DNA from: Siphonodentalium dalli
Taxonomy: Eukaryota > Mollusca > Scaphopoda > Gadilida > Siphonodentaliidae
Assembly (NCBI GenBank): GCA_032622095.1
Contig: CP136063.1
Span: forward strand, 209,299,934-209,363,933
Reading direction: 5' to 3'
DNA length: 64,000 nucleotides
The translations under genes were made by a program, and so were the position numbers. Under the pieces are notes generated by a model, which saw nothing but the letters and a program-made list of their open reading frames with translations, did not search any database and was not told the DNA's origin. The stretch's first letter is position 1, and each line of letters starts with the position of its first letter. Shown here one piece after another: positions 33,734 to 45,300 of the stretch.

Positions 33734-34252
33734 AAGGATTGGCCATTTATAAATGGACAATCCGTACCTAAATTTTCATTAAATTAATGGTCAATCCGAC
33801 CACGCATGGTCGATTGTCCATTTAGAAAGAACCATTAACGCTAATCATTTAATTTTGTATAATTAACTAAATAACGGAGATATTTGAAGAAGTGTTTTTG
33901 ATGAAATAACGGAGATATTTGAAGAAGTGTTTTTAAAGAGCGTTATCCCAAACCTCCCCCAAGCCCACTCACCCAATAGAAAAATTTGACTTATATTTAA
34001 TTTCATAAGAGTTGATCTATTGTTGTGTTGCAATTTCTCATACAAATCGCCGTTATTTAGTAAAGGTACATTCTTTATAGAGTTATTACCCTTCAGATTT
34101 AATATGAAGCTAACATGCAGGATTATCTTTATATGTCGTGATTTAGTGGACAATCCCAAGCTCGCGTGCCACGCGTGGTCGGATTGATAATTAATTTAAT
34201 GAAAATTTAGGTAAGGATTGTCCATTACAATCCATTTATAAATGGACAATCT
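33734..34252. mobile_element. 520-bp foldback element, 'cctaaattttcattaaatta' arms
   Basis: The left arm (33,734-33,815) and right arm (34,160-34,252) are inverted copies. Each carries the palindromic block 'ccatttataaatgg' and 'cgaccacgc(a/g)tgg(t/c)'. The middle holds a 33-bp direct duplication ('aataacggagatatttgaag') at 33,870-33,935. No coding capacity. Confidence 0.7.
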
Positions 34253-34578
34253 TATGTGCATTAGGTACAAAATTGATGTCGAATGTTCAAATACACGAAC
34301 TCGTTATTCTGGTGTGCAGAATATTAGGGCCTTCTGTGGATCTTATCATAAAATGCTAATTCAGATGGCACAACAGTTATATATTATATATAGGGGCCAA
34401 TTAATGTGTCAGTATAACCATACTTTCGGCCCAAAATTAGGTTGCTCTATTACAGAGATGCAGTGGCACCGCTCAGATCACATATAGCCTATAGGCAATA
34501 TCATATTACTTCCCCGTCGTCGCCCAATGTTTTGAGTTTTTCAAAGAAATATACATGTAACTCTAATATTCGGGTACA

Positions 34579-34645
34579 GGACATTTCGTACTGTGGTCGT
34601 TTCGTCCCTGGACGTTTCGTACCATCTGGTCGTTTCGTACCGCAT
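34579..34645. repeat. 'CGTTTCGTACC' repeat block, likely MULE terminal region
   Basis: Four close variants of 'gtcgtttcgtacc' stand in a row directly in front of the MULE coding remnant. I take them as part of the element's terminal inverted repeat. The other terminus was not found. Confidence 0.5.
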
Positions 34646-35225
34646 TGTTTGAACAGATTTTCGTCCCCGCTTCAACTCTGGCGGAAGATTTAATGCGGGA
34701 TGAGTTTGACCAGAATCCCAGCGCCGACCTTCCAAAGCCGGATAATTTGATACACCAGGCTAATCGAAGGCGCCAGAAGGTAAAGCCAAAACCACCACGA
34801 GACAACGACTTCATCACCGACACTGGTTTTCTACCAGATGACTTTCTGCAAGACGACATCCATTTCGACGGCCAAAGACATAAAATTTTCGCGACATCCG
34901 CCCAGCTAGAAATTCTATCCAGATCAAAGAATTGGTATATCGACGGAACATTCAGCATAGTGCGTCAACCATTCCATCAACTGCTGACCATCCACGCCTT
35001 TGTCAGAAAAGGCGAACACTTGAAGCAGATTCCACTCCTACCAGCTGAACTTGCAGTGAAGACAGTGACAATGGACATCGAAAAGGCAACATGGAAGTCC
35101 ATACACAAGCTACTGCCAGAGGTAGAAAGACGTGGTTGCTATTTCCACTGGACACAGGCCGTAAATAAACAGATTCAAAAGAAAGGGCTGATCAAACTGT
35201 ACAACGATAAAGGAGACGAATACAT
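34645..35225 (+). pseudogene. MULE-type transposase remnant, exon 1
   Basis: The open frame of 194 residues matches the animal MULE transposase core. It has NWYIDGTFSIVRQPFHQL (first catalytic Asp, residue 100), VTMDIEKATW (second Asp, residue 144) and GCYFHWTQAVNKQIQKKG, the C-x-F-H region before the third acidic residue. The two Asp are only 44 residues apart and IPLL runs straight into PAELAV, so I infer an in-frame deletion of a few tens of residues. The N-terminal DNA-binding part is absent and the frame begins right at the CGTTTCGTACC repeats. This looks like an internally deleted copy in the intron of the lectin-CUB gene. Confidence 0.75.
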
Positions 35226-35487
35226 GTAAATATTTGTTCTCATAAAATAATAGAATGAATAATTATGACGATAAAACAAAAACAATCAAAAAAGAAAGAT
35301 CGGCAATGGCAAAATTACATGATTAAATTAATTATTTCGATTATATATATTTAAGCAGATTAATGGTATTATTTCAATTAGCAGAATAATGGTATTATTA
35401 GCAGAATATATAACAAACTGCATGGGCCTTTACTGGCATATATATATCTTATTTTTTTATGTTTATATCTTCTTTTCCTGTTTGCAG

Positions 35488-35548
35488 GCAACTGCGAAAG
35501 CTTTATGCTTTGCCGCTCCTGCCAGCCGAGCACATCCGACCAGTATGA
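35488..35548 (+). pseudogene. MULE-type transposase remnant, exon 2, truncated
   Basis: The first exon ends at a GTAAAT donor (35,226) and this one begins after 'gtttgcag'. Joined, the frame reads MQLRKLYALPLLPAEHI and then hits a TGA after RPV. The ..LxALPxLPAEHI segment is normal for the family, so splicing restores the frame and the stop marks a truncation at the junction with unrelated DNA. The intron is 262 bp. Confidence 0.6.
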
Positions 35549-36024
35549 TGTTATCACCCCCCCCATTTCGGTACGCGGGATTCAGGGTGTTTTGAAGCCG
35601 TACGCGGGATTCATACCCCGGAATTAACTGGTACTAGTATTTGGGTTCAAGCAAAACATCTTGGACGCAGGTTTTGATGGCGCAAAATAATATTTTGTGC
35701 TATTTATCTGTATGAATGAGTGGGTAGAATAGCGTCTTGGCCATATTCGACAACCATGCCATCATAAAGTATCATTAATCGTATCATAACGGCCTCAAAA
35801 CGGCCATAACGCGACTGGCACTTCTGCTTGTATCTGTCTAATATTAAAACAGTCAATTTGTATGTCATTTATCGCATTTTATTTCTTAACATGTATTCAG
35901 GATTCACCCCCCAAAATTAACTGGTATTCAAGATTCAGGGGGGTGGGGGTGATACCCTCCAGTATTTGTGAGGTAGTCCAACACTATTTGTGAGGATGCG
36001 AGACCACCCGACAGCCAAAATCGG

Positions 36025-39000
36025 GGGACATGACAATCTGCGGGATGGGATGGGATATGGGACAAAACGACAATCTGCGGGACAGAATTTCAAATTGTGT
36101 GGGACGGGCGATATCTCGAGGAATACAGGGCGTAGGGGGCTCATTTTGGTGTCTAATGAAAGGCCAACATTCGCCCTATCCACTCATATTAACCCCGCCA
36201 CTGACCGGACACCAGAAGTTGCATTATTTGATCGACAACTGACCTAACATGGGGTGGAATTTGGGATAGAATGACAATCTGCGGGACAGGATTTTCAAAT
36301 TGCGTGGGACGGCCGATATCTCGAGGAATACAGCGCGTAGAGGGCTCCTTTCGGTGTCTAACGAAAGGTGCACATTCGCCCTATCCACACATATTAACCC
36401 CGCCAATGACCGGACAACGGAAGTTACATTATTCGGTCGACAACTGACCTAACATAAAATGCCACAAACACGAAAAACTGCGTTCGACATTAATGTTTAG
36501 AATTTAGATTTTTCGATGAATACGCTAGCAAACAACAAGTGTTAGGTATCAAATAATGCAGTGGAATACTGTGCATTCGTTTTTAGCTACAATATGGCTG
36601 TTTTAGTGCGAATATTGTAATGGCGAACATGCAAACACGCGCCGATAAAACAGCTAAAAATAGACTCAATTTTTACAATTACAGGATCGATTTCAGCTGG
36701 TATATTCAATATAATGGGGCGTATATTATATCAAAATGTAGGATTAGACACAGGGAATGTATTTTTTTCCAAATGGGTCCACCAGGCGGTGAAATTGTTG
36801 CAGAAATTCGCTCCAAGATATTCGCACTTATTTTTATTTCAGTTGTGACTAAAAGCCCAGATGCCGGAGCCCGGCGACTAAAAGCCAAGTTACAAAATAG
36901 ATCAACTGGTTTGAACGAATGAATATGTCAATAATAAGACTATTCAAAAGAATATTCAAATCAAATAGTGTTTATAGACTTAAAAACTTATGTGTCCGCC
37001 ATTCATATGCGGTGGAGGTTCTCATATTATCTGCCAGTCATACGCGGGGGAGGTTCTCATATGAACATATTATCTGCCGGTCATACGCGGTGGAGGTTCA
37101 TATTATCCGCCGGTCATACGCGAGGGAAGTTCTCATATTATCCTCCGGTCATACGCGGGGGAGTTTCTGATATGAACATATTATCCGCCGGTCATACGCG
37201 GTGGTTCATATTTATCCACCGGTCATACGTAGGGGAGGTTCTCATATGAACATATTATCCGCCGGTCATACGCGGTGCAGGTTCTCATATGAACATATTA
37301 TCCGCCGGTCATATGCGAGGGAGGTTCTCATATTATCCACCGGTCATACGTGAGGGAGGTTCTCATATTATCCTCCGGTCATACGTTGGGGAGGTTCTTA
37401 TATACGCGAAGGAGGTTCTCATATTATCCTCCGGTTATACGTTGGGGAGGTTCTCATATAAACATATTATCTGCCGGTCATACGCGAGGGAGGTTCTCAT
37501 ATTATCCTCCGGTCATACGTAGGGGAGGTTCTCATATGAACATATTATCCGCCGGTCATACGCGGTGGAGGTTCATATTATCCGCCGGTCATACGCGAGG
37601 GAGGTTCTCATATTATCCTCCGGTCATACTTGTGGGAGGTTCTGATATGAACATATTATCCGCCGGTCATACGCGGTTGAGGTTCATATTATCCACCGGT
37701 CATACGTAGGGGAGGTTCTCATATGAACATATTATCCGCCGGTCATACGCGGTGCAGGTTCTCATATGAACATATTATCCGCCGGTCATATGCGAGGGAG
37801 GTTCTCATATTATCCACCGGTCATACGTGAGGGAGGTTCTCATATTATCCTCCGGTCATACGTTGGGGAGGTTCTTATATATGAACATATTAACCGCCGG
37901 TCATACGCGGTGGAGGTTCATATTATCTGCCGGTCATACGCGAGGGAGGTTCTCATATTATCCTCCGGTCATACGTGGGGGAGGTTCTGATATGAACATA
38001 TTATCCACTGGTCATACGCAGTGGAGGTTCTCATATGAACATATTATCCGCCGGTCATATGCGAGGGAGGTTCTCATATTATCCACCGGTCATACGCGAG
38101 GGAGGTTCTCATATTATCCTCCAGTCATACGTGGGGGAGGTTCTCAGATCATCCTCCGGTCATACTCGGGGGAGGTTCTCATATCAACATATTATCCACC
38201 AGTCATAAGCGGTGGAGGTTTTCATATGAACATATTATCCACCGGTCATACGCAAGGGAGGTTCTCATATTATCCTCCGGTCATACGTTGGGGGGGGTTC
38301 TGATATGAACATATTATCCGCCGGAGGATAATATGAAAACCTCACCCACGTGTGACTGGAGGATAATATGAGAACCTCCCTCTCGTATGACCGGTGGATA
38401 ATATGAGAACCTCCCTCGCATTTGACCGGCGGATCATATGTTCATATGAGAACCTCCACCGCGTATTACCGGCGGATAATATGTTCATGTGAGAACCTCC
38501 CCTACGTATGACCGGTGGATAATATGAACCTCCATCGCGTATGACCGGCGGATAATATGTTCATATCAGAACCTCCCCCACGTATGACCGGAGGATAATA
38601 TGAGAACCTCCCTCGCGTATGACCGGCAGATAATATGAACCTCCACCGCATATGACCAGCAGATAATATGTTCATATGAGAACCTCCCCTACGTATGACT
38701 GGAGGATAATATGAGAACCTCCCTCGCGTATGACCGGTGGATAATATGAGAACCTCCACCGCATATGACCGGTGGATAATATGTTCATATGAGAACCTCC
38801 ACCACGTATGACCAGCGGATAATATGTTCATATGAGAACCTCCCCTACGTATGACCGGTGGATAATATGAACCTCCAACGCGTATGACCGGCGGATAATA
38901 TGTTCATATCAGAACCTCCCACACGTATGACCGGAGGATAATATGAGAACCTCCCTCGCGTATGACCGGCAGATAATATGAACCTCCACCGCGTATGACC

Positions 39001-40676
39001 GGCGGATAATATGTTCATATGAGAACCTCCCCTACGTATGACTGGAGGATAATATGAGAACCTCCCTTGCGTATGACCGGTGGATAATATGAGAACCTCC
39101 CTCCCGTATGACTGGCGGATAATATGTTCATATGAGAACCTCCCCAATGTATGACTGGAGGATAATATGAGAACCTCCCTCGCATATGACCGGTGGATAA
39201 TATGAACCTCCCTCGCATATGACCGGCGGATAATATGTTCATATCAGAACCTCCCCCGCGTATGACCGGAGGATAATATGAGAACTTCCCTCGCGTATGA
39301 CTGGCGGATATTAATATGAACCTCCACCGCGTATGACCGGTGGAAAATATGAGAACCTCCACCGCATATGACCGGTGGATAATATGTTCATATCAGAACC
39401 TCCACCGCGTATGACCGGCGGATAATATGTTCATATGAGAACCTCCCCTACGTATGACCGGTGGATAATATGAACCTCCATCGCGTATGACAGGCGGATA
39501 ATATGTTCATATCAGAACCTCCCACACGTATGACCGGAGGATAATATGAGAACCTCCCTCGCGTATGACTGGCAGATAATATGAACCTCCACCGCGTATG
39601 ACCGGCGGATAATATGTTCATATGAGAACCTCCCCTACGTATGACTGGAGGATAATATGAGAACCTCTCTTGCATATGACCGGTGGATAATATGAGAACC
39701 TCCCTCGCGTATGACCGGCGGATAATATGTTCATATGAGAACCTCCCCAATGTATGACCAGAGGATAATATGAGAACTTCCCTCGCGTATGACCGGTGGA
39801 TAATATGAACCTCCACCGCGTATGACCGCGGCAGATAATATGTTCATATGAGAACCTCCCCCGCGTATGACTGGCAGATAATATGAGAACCTCCACCGCA
39901 TATGAATGGCGGACACATAAGTTTTTAAGTCTATAAAACACTATTTGATTTGAATATTCTTTTGAATAGTATTACCATTGACATATTCATTCGTTCAAAC
40001 TAGTTGATCTATTTTGTAAATTGGCTTTTAGTCGCCGGGCTCCGGCTTCTGGGCTTTTAGTCACAACTGACATAAAAATAAGTGCGAATATCTTGGAGCG
40101 AATTTTTGCAAAATTTCACCGGGTAGTGGACTCATTTGGAAAAAAATACATTCACTGTGTCTAATCCTACATTTTGATATAATATACGCCCCATTATATT
40201 GAATATACCAGCTGAAATCGATCCTGTAATTTGTAAACATCGAGTCTATTTTTAGCTGTTTTATCGGCGCGTGTTTGCATGTTCGCCATTACAATATTCG
40301 CACTAAAACAGCCATATTGTAGCTAAAACGAATGCACAGTATTCCACTGGGTTATTTGATACCTAAAACTTGTTGTTTGCTAGCGTATTCATCGAGAAAT
40401 CTAAATTATAAACATTAATGTCGAACGCAGTTTTTCGCATTTTATGTTAGGTCAGTTATCGACCGAATAATGTAACTTCCGGTGTCCGGTCAGTGGCGGG
40501 GTTAATATGTGTTGATAGGGCGAATGTGGGCCTTTCATTAGACACCAAAATGAGCCCCCTACGCCCTGTATTACTCGAGATATCGGCCGTCCCATGCAAT
40601 TTGAAAATCCTGTCCCGCAGATTGTCGTTTTGTCCCATATCCCATCCCATTCCCATCCCGCAGATTGTCATGTCCC
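36025..40676. mobile_element. 4.65-kb foldback element with tandem-repeat arms
   Basis: Left arm 36,025-38,322 and right arm 38,323-40,676 are inverted copies. The outer 0.9-1.0 kb of each arm is unique sequence (for example 'ttttagtcgccgggctccgg' near 40,030, its inverse near 36,870). The inner 1.3-1.6 kb is an array of 33-47-bp units ('ggtcatacgcgagggaggtt', 'ctcatattatccgcc'). The left outer arm has an extra direct duplication of about 205 bp (36,045-36,455). Open frames through the arrays are by-products of a stop-free repeat. No transposase was found. Confidence 0.85.
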
Positions 40677-40983
40677 AAAATCGGCAACATGCCGTTGATA
40701 TATCAATTATAGTAAAACATGTCACCTAGCTATCGTCGCTTATCGTCTTGTGTGGCGCTGCGCCAAATAATTATTAATTAATTTGGGCAGCTATTGATCA
40801 AGTTCCAAGCTCATCTCATGTTCGTTGAGATGTTGAGCACTCGAATATTTCGCGCCAAAATAAAAAAAATTATGACGCGAATGTATTTCCGGTCTCCCTC
40901 AATAGAACCCTGTACAGGACGTTAAGCATTAATCAAGTTCAATTTAAGAAGAGGAGAACTTCATACGGACGTTTTAAACTTAC

Positions 40984-41065
40984 GTGGTACACGATGTCTC
41001 TGCCGTCGACCATGTCTGCTTAGAATCCACGAATAAATAACAAGAAATCCCTTCTTCGTCCCAGC
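40984..41065 (-). CDS. Exon: C-type lectin domain, N-terminal part; most upstream exon found
   Basis: This is an 82-nt exon of phase 1 to 2, with acceptor 'ctgttttcag' and donor 'CCAC|GTAAGT'. The translation is GWDEEGISCYLFVDSKQTWS followed by TAETSCT. It has the C-Y-x-F opening and the W-x-x-A-x-x-x-C helix of a C-type lectin domain and joins in phase to QGGHLIKIE at 31,627. The intron between them is 9.4 kb and contains the MULE remnant and the giant foldback. Phase 1 at its start means at least one more coding exon upstream, probably a signal peptide, which I could not locate. Confidence 0.88.
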
Positions 41066-41144
41066 CTGAAAACAGATAATGAGATTGATTGCACACCAAC
41101 GTACGGCTTATTAATTTGTGCGAAATACAGCAAATATGCCTACA

Positions 41145-41677
41145 CACTCTTAGAACAAATGTGTATAAATACTACACAATATGTGTTACATTTGATCTTA
41201 AACAAAATTGTGTAGAAATGCAACATGACATAAATGTGTAGGTGGAATTTTCTCAAAATTGAATATGAGTGAATGTGTGAGTATATTATATTTAATAGAT
41301 GAGATATTTTCTATTTGAGACATAAACCTCGTAAAAGCTGCCATAATATAAAATTGGCAGCTGCTTTAAAACTTTGTGCTACACAATTATGTGTTGTTCA
41401 GTTTTTACACAAACATAGTGTATATTAACAAAGTTTAAAGCTGCTGCCAATTGTTTGTTATGTGGTAGCCTTAATTATTTACTAGTTTTGTGTCTACAAT
41501 AGAACACATTTCATCTAATAACTATGATACACTCACATATTCAATCATATTCAACGTTGATGATATTCCACCGACATATTTAATAATTATATGTCATGTG
41601 TCATTTCTACACAATGTTGTTTAAGATCAAATGTAACACATTTTGTGTAGTATTTATACACATTTGTTCTAAGAGTG
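41145..41677. mobile_element. 533-bp foldback element, CACTCTTAGAACAAATGTG arms
   Basis: The arms 'cactcttagaacaaatgtgt' through 'acatttgatcttaaaca' are inverted at 41,595-41,677. Inner parts repeat 'tgtgtag' motifs. The target duplication is not clear. Confidence 0.72.
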
Positions 41678-41839
41678 CAGAAGATTTTAAAACGTTGAAT
41701 AAAAAAAATGTGTATTATTCTTGAACAATACAACCCGATTACGTCAACCACGTCATTGGTGTTTCATGTTAACTTAAAAGAAAATATCTTCACTAAATAT
41801 GTATAGTCTATACATTACTATAAGCACACGTTTGTTCAA

Positions 41840-42030
41840 TCCAATACATAGACAGAACACAACGCGCATCTTAATCGAGACTCTTTTATCGAACTCGTTG
41901 CGGATGGCGCAAGGATATATTTCGCGAGAGCGTAGCTCGAGCGAAATATAACTTTGCGCCGTCCGCAACGAGTTCGATAAAAGATTCGAGATTATGATGC
42001 AAGTTGTGTTCTGTATTTATTCAATCCATG
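41840..42030. repeat. Long palindrome around 'gagcgtagctc'
   Basis: The arms run outward from 'gagagcgtagctcgagcg' through 'atggcgcaaggatatat' and 'cgaactcgttgcgg' to 'agaacacaac'. Together they span about 190 bp with a loop of a few bases. Probably a small foldback element. Confidence 0.65.
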
Positions 42031-42589
42031 AATGTCACCTTCATTGTTACTATAGCTACCTTTATTGTGATTTAAGTCTGACAAATAACCAGTAATTATG
42101 GGGGGTTCACCGGAAGCGGATGATCGACGTAATGTACGTCATATTTCTTGGCGACAACGTCAACAAGAATAGTTCCGGCTTATTCAATGGCTGGGATTCC
42201 GTTGAATAAATGCGACTCACGTCAATGGGTGTGGAATAAAACAGTATAACCTTAGTTTTAGTATAAGCCCTACCGGTGTTTCAAGCAAACAATATTCAGG
42301 GTGTGCAATAAACATATAGGACAACACGTTTTTTTGTGTCTGTGAACTCGTTTGTCGTGCCGCGAGGTAAAACTCGAACCTCGGTCCGTAGTAAACCCCG
42401 GTGCGGGCGTCGGTAAACCGCACATCTGGCCATATATATAACATGCAGTTAGACTTTTCCATACCAGGGCTAGTCTAATTAGTTAAAAGTAGTCCATTTA
42501 TAAGTTATAATAACCAATGGAAGACGTATCTGATAGGCAATACCTATTTATGTTGTATGGGACGGTGTGACTAATTACTGTCCGGCTGT

Positions 42590-43260
42590 AAACGATTACT
42601 TGCTGTGTCAGATTTCACCGCCGGTTTTATTAGCCATTTAAATGCCGATATTGGCTAAAAGAACCCGAGAGAGCCCGGGCAGATCCAGAAACTCGATCAC
42701 ACTATATATTGATGAATAATTGTAGCCAGACACCTATTACACGTAAACGGTGAAGATTGACTCGCCGTCTCGTTCAAGACATGGTTCATTAACCCTTTGA
42801 GTGCCAGGGGCCGATATCATCGGCCCTAAACCTACAAAATAAGTCTGTTAAAGAATATAAGAATAAATTATGAAAATTGTAAAAAAAATTAAAAAAACAA
42901 ACAAAAAAACAAACAAATTGTTAGGCCAATGCATTCTCTTATATATGCGAGGCGACCTATGGTCGACTCGCATATATAAGAGAATGCATTGGCACAGGGT
43001 ATATGGGTTGATACAAAAATCGACCTGGCACTCAAATAGTTAACCCCTTAAATGACGATATGGGCCAGAAGAGAGTACGGGAGAGCTCGGGCTGCTCCAT
43101 GGACCCACAAACCGTATATACTATGATGCCTTATGGTAGTAGGATACACTCTAAGAATACATTGTGAAAATTGACTTGCTGTGTCATCCACGGGCGGTTT
43201 TATTAACCATTTGAATGCCGAAATTGGCTAAATGAATCAGGGAGAGCCAGGTCATATCCC
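42590..43260. repeat. Duplicated 'gttttattarccattt' segment around a TTAA hairpin element
   Basis: The sequence 'cttgctgtgtca..cggttttattagccattt' at 42,599 recurs diverged at 43,171, each followed by 'aatgccgatattggctaaa'. Between them lies the TTAA element 42,793-43,039. Confidence 0.5.
42793..43039. mobile_element. TTAA-flanked hairpin element, type II, one hairpin
   Basis: TTAA is at 42,789-42,792 and 43,040-43,043. The arms are 'ccctttgagtgccaggggcc' and 'cgacctggcactcaaatag'. One complete 'gccaatgcattctcttatat' hairpin is at 42,923-42,993. It is the same arm family as 59,074-59,421, in reverse orientation. Confidence 0.75.
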
Positions 43261-43309
43261 ATATAAAAATCCCCCTTGGTGTCACCATAGTGACAGTAAA
43301 GTGGTACAC

Positions 43310-43640
43310 GGTGAAAACACCACGGTGGTACCAAGGTGGTATCACGGTGGTAGCACAGTAAAGTTTTTGTACCAAGGTGAAACCATGGTGGCACTACGGT
43401 GGTACCACGGTGGTAGCACCGTAAAGTTTTTGTACCAAGGTGAAACCATGGTGTCACCAAACCTGACCAACGTATCACCATGGTGGTAGCACAGTAAAGT
43501 TTTTCTATCAAGGTGACACCAAGGTATCACCATGGTGGTAGCACAGTAAAGTTTTCTATCAAGGTAAAACCATGGTGGCACCAAGTATAACCACTGTGGT
43601 AGCACAGCACTAAAGTTTTTCAATCAAGGTACCACCATTA
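43310..43640. repeat. Imperfect minisatellite 'ggtggtagcacagtaaagtt'
   Basis: About five to six units of 55-65 bp share 'accaaggtg.(a/t)accatggtgg' and 'agcac(a/c)gtaaagtttt'. ORFs in it are artefacts of the repeat. Confidence 0.75.
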
Positions 43641-44880
43641 CATTTTACTTTGACCTTCAACCACAATGCTATTTACCATGTTGTGGGTCTCATCTACAAT
43701 GGTATTTACATGATTCGATATACGATCATATACCACGGTACTGGTACACCCCGGTACTAGTACCGCGGTATACGGGCCCGGTTCTATAATTATCAGTGTG
43801 AAAACAAATTATTTAAATTTTAACCAATTGAATTGTTAAACGTGATATTTTTTGCACTAAACCATATTTTTTGTCGAACCAAATGACACCAGCTTTTGGC
43901 GTGAGAAGATACATGTATGTAGTTGTTCGTAATAAACAATCGACCCAAATCGGCCGCCCGATTGGTGAGTTGCGCGCGGTATCACGTGGTGATGCGTGCG
44001 TCGTCTGCCTGAAAGCTTCAATATTGACGATTTTGTAAAGGCGAACTGAACGACTCTGAATGGGGATTTTCGGATCTGGACGAATCCTTTATAAAGGTAA
44101 TAATTGCTGCCTTATTGAGAACGCATCAATATAAAAGAATAGGTTCAGATGGACATGTTTAGAAAGAGATATACGTACCCAAAATAGTCGCTGTTAATAT
44201 CATTTCTACCTACATAATTAGAGGTCACGATTGATGCCATGTCCGCTAGTTTACATCGACAATTTGCAAACGAATTAAATTTTTTAATGTGATGGATTAA
44301 TCTTGGTTTTCAATTTGGATAACCACATATTGAACTCTGAGTCTGAGACCTTTACATTTGAATGTTTCAACTCGTTTGCGAGTACTATATAGCAGTAATT
44401 AGTACGAAGTTTTTAATGTACGCCGGAAAACAAATTTAAAATGTGAGCGGGGACTGGGGAGAGAACTATTGTCTCTCGTGCAGGAAAAATTGATTGACGG
44501 CGAAAAAAACTTGATTTTCCCTGATAAATCTCTCACAACTTACTATTTTTTAATATTTAGAAGGTATGCATACTATGAATTAATTGGTGGTGGCTGATGA
44601 GTTCCTTGTATTGTAATGATCTGATGATGGGTGTTATTTTTGTTAATTTTAAATCATATGTTATTGACTTATTTTTTTTACAACTTTCTTCTGAAGTTCT
44701 GTTCACAATCAGTCCCAATAAAATCGAGGGCTTAACATCACATATAAACATCTGATGGAGCTAAACAATGAAACTGCGAAATTTAATAACATCAAGATAA
44801 CATCAAAATGCACACATTCAAGTTTGCTCTGAGATTCATATTTATTATTTTATACCCATTTATACTATTTCAAATTTGTT
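43640..44880. other. Intergenic stretch with a CpG-richer patch
   Basis: Around 43,940-44,095 the DNA has more CpG than its surroundings ('cggccgcccgattgg', 'gcgcgcggtatcacgtgg') and ends in 'aaag|gtaataatt'. This could be a non-coding first exon and promoter on the plus strand, but nothing downstream supports a gene. Confidence 0.25.
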
Positions 44881-44886
44881 GTTTAA

Positions 44887-45093
44887 CGCTTTCAGTGCCA
44901 AGTCCGATTTTTGTATCAACCCATGTTTCCTTGATCGTTTTTCAAATTTGTTGATTATAATAATGTGATACATTGATGGAAAGAGCTCTAAGAGCTCTTT
45001 CCATCAATGTATCACATTGTTATAATCAATGGGTTTGAAAGGTGATCAAGGAAGTGTGGTTTGATACAGGGGTCGGACTTGGCACTGGAAGGG
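44887..45093. mobile_element. TTAA-flanked type II element with a different inner hairpin
   Basis: TTAA is at 44,883-44,886 and 45,094-45,097. The outer arms 'ttcagtgccaagtccga' and 'tcggacttggcactgga' match the type II copies. The central palindrome is 'gatggaaagagctc' plus its inverse instead of the 'gccaatgcattctc' hairpin. Confidence 0.78.
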
Positions 45094-45142
45094 TTAAAGA
45101 GATAATCCATCTTTAAATAATGTGATATTTATGTAATCTTCG

Positions 45143-45300
45143 TTAATGGTCTCTGATTGGTGAGTGAATGGTGTGAATTATATACAGTGTACATTATAAT
45201 CCTTTGTTAATGGTCTCTGATTGGTGATTGAATGGTGTGAATTATATACAGTTTACATTATAATCCTTTGTTAATGGTCATTGATTGGTAATTGTTGATT
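45143..45300. repeat. 64-bp tandem repeat, about 2.5 copies
   Basis: The unit 'ttaatggtctctgattggtg' to 'attataatcctttg' is direct. From 45,300 to 46,660 I see AT-rich DNA and a G-run (46,225-46,241), no gene. Confidence 0.7.

Noticed and set aside
36919-39941. Many ORFs of 60-158 codons rich in GHTRGRFSYYPPVIR-like text
   Set aside because: They exist in several frames and both strands of a stop-poor tandem array inside the foldback element.
42340-42450. tRNA-like B-box (ggttcgagttt) on the minus strand
   Set aside because: No cloverleaf and no clear A-box. At most a decayed SINE head, not listed.
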